Part shown: piece by piece, positions 52,914 through 58,703 of the stretch
Layout of the letters: each line of letters begins with the position of its first letter
Position numbering within the stretch: the stretch's first letter is position 1
Source of the DNA: Acidimicrobiaceae bacterium
GTDB lineage: Bacteria > Actinomycetota > Acidimicrobiia > Acidimicrobiales > RAAP-2
Assembly: GCA_003133325.1 (NCBI GenBank)
Contig: PKXA01000128.1
Span: 46,769-110,768 of the forward strand
Direction: 5' to 3'
Length of the DNA stretch: 64,000 nt
The notes under the pieces: model-generated
Told to the model about the DNA's origin: nothing
What the model saw: only the letters and a program-made list of their open reading frames with translations
Database searches by the model: none
Position numbers and translations under genes: made by a program

Positions 52914-53317
52914 CGATGCAGCCAGCGACCACACAGCCCACACGGTGCTGCCCACCACGTGGCCACTGTGCCCACCACAGTGTCACCTGCCACGTCACCA
53001 CAGTGCGGCACGGTTGCCGTGTGACGGGCAGGCGTTGCGACGTGCGACGTTCACAAGTGACAGTGCCACATGCCATGTGTGATGGCCACGGCATCGTCAC
53101 GATCGACAACGACGATGCCAACGTCGCTTCGGCGGTGCACGACCGGACACGGCCACACCGTCAACAGTGGAGTTCCTCACCGCGGGTGCGAACAGATCGA
53201 CGGCCAGAAAGACGGCCGACAGAACTCCGTCGATTGATGGGGGGTGCCCCCGGTCCCTCCCGGGGGGGCGGAAGCCCGGAGCGTACTGTAGCGCTGGGCG
53301 AGCCGGGGCTGAAATGA
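52910..53317 (+). CDS. doubtful Cys/His-rich open frame in a repeat-rich segment
   Basis: A frame of 135 codons starts by GTGA overlap and is rich in Cys, His and Arg, but the composition comes from repeated CACAGTG/GTGGCAC words (for example CACTGTG-CCCAC-CACAGTG near 52963) and from the G/C-run block near 53235-53270. It may be a noncoding control or packaging region instead of a gene. No ribosome site or family supports it. Confidence 0.25.
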   Translation: MTMQPATTQPTRCCPPRGHCAHHSVTCHVTTVRHGCRVTGRRCDVRRSQVTVPHAMCDGHGIVTIDNDDANVASAVHDRTRPHRQQWSSSPRVRTDRRPERRPTELRRLMGGAPGPSRGGGSPERTVALGEPGLK

Positions 53318-53336
53318 ACGAGTCGGGAGGCTCCAG

Positions 53337-53681
53337 GTGAGCAAGGTCCCCGCCGCACCCAAGGGCACCAGGCCAAACGGGCGCCGACTATGGGTCGACG
53401 TCCTGTCGAATTTCGACCTGGACGAGCACGAAACAGCCCTTTTGCGTGAGGCTGTGCGCACCGTTGACGCCTTGGACGCCCTCGACGACGTCGTCCGCCG
53501 GGACGGAGTCATGACCACAACGGATCTGGGCGCCCCCCGCGTCCATCCGGCCCTGGTCGAAGCTCGACAACTGAAACTGGCCCTAGCTCGCCTCCTGGCC
53601 GCCCTTCGAATGCCTGCCGGCGACGACGAGCCTGGTAGCCGGCCCCAGCGTCGTGGCGCACCACGAGGCACCTATGCGTAG
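53337..53681 (+). CDS. phage terminase small subunit, P27-like
   Basis: 114 residues from GTG 53337, with GGGAGG upstream. GRRLWVDVLSNFDLDEHETA, LREAVRTVDALDALDDVVRR and HPALVEARQLKLALARLLAALRMP match the small terminase subunits of actinophages as I know them. It would recognise a packaging site and hand DNA to a large subunit; none is encoded in this element, so a helper phage's would be needed. Confidence 0.8.
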   Translation: MSKVPAAPKGTRPNGRRLWVDVLSNFDLDEHETALLREAVRTVDALDALDDVVRRDGVMTTTDLGAPRVHPALVEARQLKLALARLLAALRMPAGDDEPGSRPQRRGAPRGTYA

Positions 53682-53949
53682 GAAACAGTCCGAGCAGGAT
53701 GAGGCCGACCTCCAGATCCCGCCCGGGCTCGAACACGGCCCTCACTGGCTGGACCCGGCCACCGAGGGCCAGCCACTGCCTGACCGAGAGCGGGATGCCG
53801 AGCACCGTTGTGTCGAGGCCAGGGACGAGTACATCGGGGACAACGAGGTCAGTGACCGGCTTCGTGGACTCCTGGTCGTAGACAACGTCAAACACCGTCG
53901 GGCGCGCATTCTGGCCAAGCCGACTCCTCCCGATGGACGGTCGGAATGA
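53674..53949 (+). CDS. small element protein, unknown
   Basis: 91 residues from ATG 53674 (MRRKQSEQDEADLQIPPGL), overlapping the end of the terminase gene by 8 nt. Acidic and helical toward EYIGDNEVSDRLRGLLVVDN. No family recognised. Confidence 0.5.
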   Translation: MRRKQSEQDEADLQIPPGLEHGPHWLDPATEGQPLPDRERDAEHRCVEARDEYIGDNEVSDRLRGLLVVDNVKHRRARILAKPTPPDGRSE

Positions 53950-54056
53950 CCGCCACCTTCCCAAGCTCGCCCGGGGGCCTGGTCATCCCCTCGAGGCGAG
54001 GTCCCTGCCCACCTACCGGCCCCGGGCGGAGCCGGTGGGTGGGGGACCTCTCTTGA
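53946..54056 (+). CDS. possible 36-residue leader-like ORF before WhiB
   Basis: ATG 53946 overlaps the previous stop (ATGA) and reads MTATFPSSPGGLVIPSRRGP to TGA 54054-54056, where a TTG overlaps for WhiB. It may be a real microprotein or only a coupling device. Confidence 0.3.
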   Translation: MTATFPSSPGGLVIPSRRGPCPPTGPGRSRWVGDLS

Positions 54057-54373
54057 CTGACCGCGCCGAAATCGTCTGGCTCATGACACCCGGCGAGCCC
54101 GACGTGAACGAGTGGTTCGCCCAGTTGTGCCGCCGGCCCTGGTGGCACTCCGAGGCAGCCTGTCGGGGTACCGATCCGTCCACGTTCGTTCTTGGCCGTG
54201 GTGCCAACGCCGCCGTCATGGCCCGGGCCCGTGCTATCTGTGACCGATGCACCGTCAGCGAGCAGTGCCTCGACTTCGCCCTGGCCGACCCGGACGCGGT
54301 TGGGGTATGGGCCGGGACCACGGGCACCGAGCGCCGACTGCTTCGGCGGGACGCGACCGACCCCCGGCCGTGA
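54053..54373 (+). CDS. WhiB-family iron-sulfur transcription factor
   Basis: 106 residues from TTG 54053. The four cluster cysteines are in SEAACRGTDPSTFV, AICDRCTVSEQCLDFAL, and the turn GVWAGTTGTERRLLRR with a basic tail completes the pattern. WhiB proteins bind a 4Fe-4S cluster and act with the primary sigma factor. Phage-borne WhiB proteins are known to interfere with host regulation. The frame is open back to 53933, but the extension looks unlike the family. It closes the plus-strand arm. Confidence 0.88.
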   Translation: MTDRAEIVWLMTPGEPDVNEWFAQLCRRPWWHSEAACRGTDPSTFVLGRGANAAVMARARAICDRCTVSEQCLDFALADPDAVGVWAGTTGTERRLLRRDATDPRP

Positions 54374-54409
54374 ATGCACCGGGGGCCATCGTCGGGTGAG
54401 TCGTCCGGC

Positions 54410-54562
54410 TCAGCGCGTCGGAAGCCTGTTCCCATCGGCGTCGAGTTCGCTCCCTTCGGTGTCGGCGAGTAGCAGGACGTCGATTCGTTCGATGTTCCTC
54501 TCGCACTGGTCCCGTAGGTCGTGGAGTTCCTTGGCCTGTGCGGCGGAATGGGTGGCGTTCAT
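54410..54562 (-). CDS. small element protein (50 residues)
   Basis: MNATHSAAQAKELHDLRDQC is followed by ERNIERIDVLLLADTEGSEL and a short end; helical, charged. The start overlaps the upstream stop by ATGA. It is the last gene of the minus-strand arm. Confidence 0.5.
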   Translation of the reverse strand: MNATHSAAQAKELHDLRDQCERNIERIDVLLLADTEGSELDADGNRLPTR

Positions 54563-54804
54563 GACGCGACCGCCTCACCGAGCAACCGAGCGACTTCCTC
54601 GTCCATCGGTTCTTCGACACTTCGCACCCAGCCACGCCCATCGAGCATGGCAAGAATCGCCGCCTGCTCGCTCTCGACGAGAACATGGCCGACGCCGTCG
54701 GCCAGTTCGAGCGCTAGGGGGGCGTCGATCGCTTTCACTCGTCCGACGAGCTGGCGAAGGGCCTGTAGGGCCGAAGATGGCACAAACGTGTCGGTTGCGC
54801 TCAT
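54559..54804 (-). CDS. small element protein (81 residues)
   Basis: MSATDTFVPSSALQALRQLV begins a helical protein that ends PMDEEVARLLGEAVAS. Overlaps neighbours by ATGA on both sides. No family recognised. Confidence 0.55.
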   Translation of the reverse strand: MSATDTFVPSSALQALRQLVGRVKAIDAPLALELADGVGHVLVESEQAAILAMLDGRGWVRSVEEPMDEEVARLLGEAVAS

Positions 54805-55466
54805 GACGCTGCCGACGCCTTTGCCGTGTCCGACAAGCGGGCCTCCACTCTGGCGTCCAATTCTGCCGCCCTGGCTGCCTCGCGAGCCTCGAACTCCGCC
54901 TGATGCCTTTCGATCTGCTTCTCAAGGCGTCGGGCTTCTGAGGACGCGCGGCGACCGCGTAGCCGATCGCCCTCTTTCCGTGCGTCGAGAGCCGCCGCCC
55001 GGCAGGCATCCGCTTTCTTCTGTGCCGCCTTGCAAGCACGGTCGAGCGAATAGCGATCGCCTATCTCGACGGTGTCGTAGGTGATGTCCGGACCTTGGTC
55101 TACACCGCCTGGGAAGCATCCCCTCGTGACCGCGAGCATCTTGCGTCCCGCGGTGATTGGAACGCCGCCCGTCAGTTCGACCTCAGCCCGATCGAGAGAA
55201 TACGCCGGCCTGTAGGAACGGATCTTCACCTGGGAACCGTCCTCGTCACCCACGAATGCCGAGGCATCGGTTCCATCATCCGAGACGGAGACGCTGGCAC
55301 AGACGGATCCATCGGTGTCGAATAACTCCATGCGGAAGGTGCGCCAGACACCGTTGCTGTTGCGCACGGTCCGTGGGCCGATCCTGGCACGCAAGCGCCC
55401 CTCGGAGTCCACTAGCTCCAATCGCTCGGCACGAAGCACCTTCGGCACTTTCGGTGTGGTGGTCAT
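54801..55466 (-). CDS. element protein with long coiled-coil C terminus
   Basis: 221 residues from ATG 55466 (MTTTPKVPKVLRAERLELVD). The first 110 residues are beta-rich with repeats of the type VDSEGRLRARIGP, FDTDGSVCASVSVSDDG, like bacterial lateral beta-strand proteins. The last 80 are an Ala/Arg/Glu coiled coil (ARKEGDRLRGRRASSEARRL). Coupled both sides. Unknown function; possibly structural or DNA-associated. Confidence 0.6.
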   Translation of the reverse strand: MTTTPKVPKVLRAERLELVDSEGRLRARIGPRTVRNSNGVWRTFRMELFDTDGSVCASVSVSDDGTDASAFVGDEDGSQVKIRSYRPAYSLDRAEVELTGGVPITAGRKMLAVTRGCFPGGVDQGPDITYDTVEIGDRYSLDRACKAAQKKADACRAAALDARKEGDRLRGRRASSEARRLEKQIERHQAEFEAREAARAAELDARVEARLSDTAKASAAS

Positions 55467-55726
55467 GACGCCACCAGTTCGGCTTCGTACACGTCCCGGT
55501 TGTTCCATTGCTCGACACAGCCCTCATCGGCGGTTAGGTCACCCCGGATAGCGGCCATGATGACCATGCCCTGTCGGCGCTGCCCACGGCGCTCGGCCTC
55601 GATGATGGCGTTGAGGATCGCCGTCTTCAGGTCACCGCCTGGCGTACCTATCGCCTGATCGGGTACGAACGGCTTGAGTAGCCGGTCCATCTCCTGAATC
55701 TCTGGCGGGTCGTATGGATTGGTCAT
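55463..55726 (-). CDS. small element protein (87 residues)
   Basis: From ATG 55726 with GAGAGGGAG upstream: MTNPYDPPEIQEMDRLLKPF, then ILNAIIEAERRGQRRQGMV. No family recognised. Its start overlaps the stop of the upstream frame by ATGA. Confidence 0.6.
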   Translation of the reverse strand: MTNPYDPPEIQEMDRLLKPFVPDQAIGTPGGDLKTAILNAIIEAERRGQRRQGMVIMAAIRGDLTADEGCVEQWNNRDVYEAELVAS

Positions 55727-56040
55727 GTTGCTCCCTCTCGTTGTGCGCCGGGGGAACACTGCCAACGTGGTGACCTTTTGGTAAGTTCACCGTCGCAGGC
55801 ACCGATTATCCCGGTGTCGGCCATGGTCCCCGGGCGGTTCTCGCCGTCGCGGGGGCCTCTATTCTCGGCCATCTTGCGCCCTAATGCCGCAAAGGTCAAC
55901 CACCGGCCGTTTCGAGGGGTACTGACCACCACCCGCCACGTTTGCGGGCGGTAGGGGCAACCGTGGCCGACCCACCAGGGCGACCGGAACACCCGAGCGG
56001 TAGCGTTCCACCATGGGCATGTTTTGGCGACTCCTGGCAC
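55723..56040 (-). CDS. possible first gene of the element's minus-strand arm
   Basis: About 105 residues from GTG 56040 (TCPWWNATARVFRSPWWVGH), with Trp/Cys pairs CPWW and CPYRP that may bind metal. Its stop overlaps the next start by ATGA, as for the other four genes, which supports it; no family is recognised and the last part coincides with the next gene's ribosome site. Confidence 0.35.
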   Translation of the reverse strand: MPGVAKTCPWWNATARVFRSPWWVGHGCPYRPQTWRVVVSTPRNGRWLTFAALGRKMAENRGPRDGENRPGTMADTGIIGACDGELTKRSPRWQCSPGAQREGAT

Positions 56041-56243
56041 CTCGGCCGCTTCGCCGGGTCCGTCGTGTTGCTCATCCCGTCCGTCTACTCGAGCCCCGCC
56101 CTGTCCGACGCGTGAGTGGTGGCCTATGGGCCATCCGTCATCCGTTCCGCCGGGCCGAGACTGGCGTCAGGAGCACGCTCTACCGGGAGCGCTATCGGCG
56201 ACGGTAGGCCATGCGAGCCGGGTCGTGCCGTAGGGCAGGCCAT

Positions 56244-56372
56244 GAGGGGTTCATGACGCGAGAGCAAGATAGGTGATCAGGTAACCCAAAGAGGGGTTCA
56301 TGATCGACAGCAAGATAGGTGATCAGGTAACCCAAAGAGGGGTTCATGATCGACAGCAAGATGGACGATCAG
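56244..56372. repeat. 46-bp tandem repeat, almost three copies
   Basis: Units begin GAGGGGTTCATGA and contain GATAGGTGATCAGGTAACCC: 56244-56290 (47 bp, variant start), 56291-56336 (46 bp), and a partial third from 56337. They lie between the two arms, upstream of the HTH gene and integrase. Recombinase arm sites, operators or iterons are all possible. The rest of 56041-56475 shows no gene. Confidence 0.7.
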
Positions 56373-56440
56373 TACTACTGATCTCGTCGGCGTGGCCTCT
56401 GTCCCCGGATCGGGGTCGCTGCGCTGGGGTGTCAGGAACC

Positions 56441-56469
56441 TTGACAAACATGTGTGTGTCAGGTATCTT
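56441..56469 (+). promoter_or_regulatory. strong promoter of the HTH-integrase unit, leaderless start
   Basis: TTGACA (56441-56446), 17-bp spacer, TATCTT (56464-56469). The ATG at 56476 is 7 nt past the -10 box, at the expected transcription start, so the message is probably leaderless. Confidence 0.7.
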
Positions 56470-56475
56470 GACGGC

Positions 56476-56730
56476 ATGACCCTAGACGAGACAATCGACC
56501 CCCAGGCGCTCATCGCCCACCTCGATGGATCTGACGCCGATACATCCGACGCCCTCGAAGCCGTCGGACTGCTCCGCGGGTGGTTGGAAGAACTCGAAGA
56601 GAAGTTGGTTCTCAGGGCGCGGGTCGAGGGCCTGAGTTGGCACGGCATCGGTACCGCTCTCCGACGCAGCAAGCAGTCGGTTTGGGAGAAGTACCACGAC
56701 CCTGACCCCGGCGACATCATCGACGGCTGA
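56476..56730 (+). CDS. small HTH protein next to integrase
   Basis: 84 residues from ATG 56476 (MTLDETIDPQALIAHLDGSD). The end, VEGLSWHGIGTALRRSKQSVWEKY, is a sigma-region-4-like helix-turn-helix. Its expression from a strong leaderless promoter upstream of the integrase suggests a control role in integration or excision. Confidence 0.65.
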   Translation: MTLDETIDPQALIAHLDGSDADTSDALEAVGLLRGWLEELEEKLVLRARVEGLSWHGIGTALRRSKQSVWEKYHDPDPGDIIDG

Positions 56731-56752
56731 TCGAAGACTGAAAGGACACGTC

Positions 56753-57850
56753 ATGGCACAGACCATCAAACGCACCACGGCGACCGGAGAGAATCGGTAC
56801 GACGTTCGGACCCGGATCGGGGGCCGGGTGGTGACCCGGACGTTCAAACGCCGGAAGGATGCCGACGCCTACGCCACCACAACCGAGGCGAACAGGCTTC
56901 GAGGCGTGGCTATAGACCCCAGGCGGGCACAGGTGACGGTGAAGGCGTATGCGGACAAATGGCTTTCAAGTCGTTCGGGTTTGGCCGTTCGCACCACCGA
57001 GCTGTACCGCTGGCTCCTCGACCGTCACATCCTGCCCACGTTCGGGACCACGGCTCTCGCTGACCTGTCGCCGTCGGCCGTGCGGAGCTGGCACGCCGGG
57101 ATCGCCGTGGACCACCCGACGACGGCGGCCAAGGCGTACCGGCTGCTGTCCTCGATCATGCGGACCGCTGTCGCCGACGAGGTGATCTCCCGTAACCCGT
57201 GCCAGGTGAAGGGTGCGGCGGTAGAAAAGGCCCCTGAACGCCCGGTGGCGTCCATCGCCGAGGTGCAAGCCCTGGCCGCCACCCTCAAGCCCGAGCGCCT
57301 GCGAGTGGCCGTGCTCCTTGCCGCCTGGTGTCAGCTCCGCCGGGCCGAGTTGCGCGGGCTCCGGCGCAGGGACGTAGACCTCATGCGCGTCACCCTCACG
57401 GTGTCCGTGACGCGCACCACGAAGATGGACGGCACCACGGTGGAGAAGGCGCCGAAGACCGACGCCGGCCGGCGCACCATAGCGATCCCTGCGAACGTGG
57501 TCCCCGCACTTACCGACCACCTGCGACGCCACGTCGGGCCGGAGCCGGACGCCCTGCTACTCAACTGCACCGACCGTGCGCTCGGGCTCGCGTGGGACAC
57601 GGCCCGGCGGGCTGTCGGCCGGCCTGATCTCCACCTGCACGACCTCCGGCACAGCGGTCTCACGTGGGCAGCCGCTACCGGAGCCAGCACGGCCGAACTG
57701 ATGCGTCGAGCGGGCCACGCCAGCCCACAAGCGGCACTCCGGTACCAGCACGCCACCGAGGATCGGGACCGGGTGCTCGCCGATGCCCTGGCCGGACTGG
57801 CCCCAGATGCACCGGTCGTGCCAATCGCCCGCGCGATGGACGCGCGATAG
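56753..57850 (+). CDS. int: tyrosine site-specific integrase
   Basis: 365 residues. N-terminal arm-binding AP2-like part (GENRYDVRTRIGGRVVTRTF), core-binding helices, and a catalytic domain with Arg 196 (LRRAEL), HDLRH (His 296, Arg 299), GHAS (His 322) and Tyr 331 in ALRYQH. It is 68 bp from the right att site within tRNA-Gly and should catalyse integration and excision there. GGAAAG-like site precedes the ATG. Its last codons coincide with the 23-bp repeat. Confidence 0.95.
   Translation: MAQTIKRTTATGENRYDVRTRIGGRVVTRTFKRRKDADAYATTTEANRLRGVAIDPRRAQVTVKAYADKWLSSRSGLAVRTTELYRWLLDRHILPTFGTTALADLSPSAVRSWHAGIAVDHPTTAAKAYRLLSSIMRTAVADEVISRNPCQVKGAAVEKAPERPVASIAEVQALAATLKPERLRVAVLLAAWCQLRRAELRGLRRRDVDLMRVTLTVSVTRTTKMDGTTVEKAPKTDAGRRTIAIPANVVPALTDHLRRHVGPEPDALLLNCTDRALGLAWDTARRAVGRPDLHLHDLRHSGLTWAAATGASTAELMRRAGHASPQAALRYQHATEDRDRVLADALAGLAPDAPVVPIARAMDAR
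57826..57848. repeat. 23-bp repeat shared by both ends of the element (right copy)
   Basis: Identical to 48073-48095; it covers the last codons of the integrase (ARAMDAR). Confidence 0.6.
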
Positions 57851-57862
57851 ACGACGGCTGGT

Positions 57863-57881
57863 GGGCTAGGTCACCTAGCCC
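57863..57881. terminator. perfect palindrome after the integrase
   Basis: GGGCTAGGT-C-ACCTAGCCC, 12 bp past the integrase stop. It could end transcription before the tRNA or be a recombinase site; no T-run follows. Confidence 0.4.
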
Positions 57882-57918
57882 GGTTGGCGGGAAAACTGCC
57901 TCTCAACTGGGCTCAAGC

Positions 57919-57969
57919 ATGAGAGCGGGCGACGGGAATCGAACCCGCGTTCTCAGCTTGGGAAGCTGA
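57919..57969. repeat. attR: 51-bp direct repeat inside tRNA-Gly
   Basis: Identical to 47925-47975. It spans the 3' end through the anticodon arm of the tRNA, so the tRNA stays whole after integration. Confidence 0.92.
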
Positions 57970-57994
57970 TGTTCTACCTCTGAACTACGCCCGC
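57924..57994 (-). tRNA. tRNA-Gly (anticodon CCC)
   Basis: 71 nt on the minus strand. Acceptor GCGGGCG/CGCCCGC, D arm GTTC/GAAC, anticodon stem TCAGC/GCTGA with loop TTCCCAA (anticodon CCC), T arm with TTCGATT loop, discriminator T as usual for bacterial tRNA-Gly. No CCA encoded. It is the integration site of the element to its left. A 14-bp copy of its 5' end (AACTACGCCCGCAT) recurs at 58007-58020. Confidence 0.95.
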
Positions 57995-58047
57995 ATCAGC
58001 GGACAAACTACGCCCGCATGCGCTGGCCACACTATCGTCTAGCCGGC

Positions 58048-58614
58048 ATGGTTCTCTCTGATCGATCAATCCGTGAGGCGCTCGACGCCGGCCGCATATC
58101 CATCGCCCCTCTGGGGGAGGGCTGTATCCAGCCATCCTCGGTGGATCTCCACGTGGACAGGTACTTCCGGCTCTTCCGGAACCACACCAGTCGGGTGATC
58201 GATGTCCGCGAGGATCAGGAGGATCTGACCGAGTTGGTGGACATCGGCGATGTGGATCCGCTGATCCTCCACCCCGGCGAATTCCTCCTCGGCTCCACCT
58301 TGGAGCGGATCACCCTCCCCGACGACTTGGTGGCCCGCTTGGAGGGCAAGTCCTCCCTCGGCCGGCTCGGCCTGTTGATCCACTCCACCGCAGGTTTTGT
58401 CGACGCCGGGTGGGACGGCCATCTCACCCTCGAGCTCTCCAACGTGGCCAATCTGCCCATCACCATCTACGCCGGCATGAAGATCGGCCAGATCTCCTTT
58501 CTGCAGATGACCACCCCCGCCGACAAGCCCTACGGATCAGAAGGTCTCAAGTCCAAGTACCAGGGACAATGGGGCCCTACCCCCAGCCGGTACTCGGATA
58601 ATTTCCGTTCGTAG
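58048..58614 (+). CDS. dcd: dCTP deaminase
   Basis: 188 residues from ATG 58048 ([12 protein letters not shown]). [38 protein letters not shown] (cited by ends) and [15 protein letters not shown] with the catalytic Glu match the family; the C-terminal [13 protein letters not shown] closes the site over nucleotide. Actinobacterial members often also hydrolyse dUTP to give dUMP directly. The start at 58018 would overlap the tRNA-flanking repeat and is less likely. Confidence 0.95.
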   Translation: MVLSDRSIREALDAGRISIAPLGEGCIQPSSVDLHVDRYFRLFRNHTSRVIDVREDQEDLTELVDIGDVDPLILHPGEFLLGSTLERITLPDDLVARLEGKSSLGRLGLLIHSTAGFVDAGWDGHLTLELSNVANLPITIYAGMKIGQISFLQMTTPADKPYGSEGLKSKYQGQWGPTPSRYSDNFRS

Positions 58615-58703
58615 ACGCCCGTCCGGGGTAAACAACCCGACAACTCTTACCGCAGCTACGCTCACCCGCTAGTTGCCCAGCAGTAGCCCTCAGGAGGAAA
58701 ACA

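Larger units (their letters stand above)
47925..57969 (+). mobile_element. phage-satellite-like integrative element in tRNA-Gly(CCC)
   Basis: About 10.0 kb bounded by identical 51-bp direct repeats, the right one inside an intact tRNA-Gly. A tyrosine integrase sits at the tRNA end. A plus-strand arm (48.8-54.4 kb) has an AlpA-like HTH protein, a RepA-like ATPase, an iteron-like region, a PD-(D/E)XK-like nuclease, a terminase small subunit and WhiB; a minus-strand arm (54.4-56.0 kb) has five small coupled genes. No terminase large subunit, portal, capsid or tail gene is present. This is satellite or mobilisable-island content rather than a full prophage. Confidence 0.85.

Noticed and set aside
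56244..56372. Possible CRISPR array
   Set aside because: Copies abut with no variable spacers between them, there are fewer than three full units, and no cas gene is in the window.
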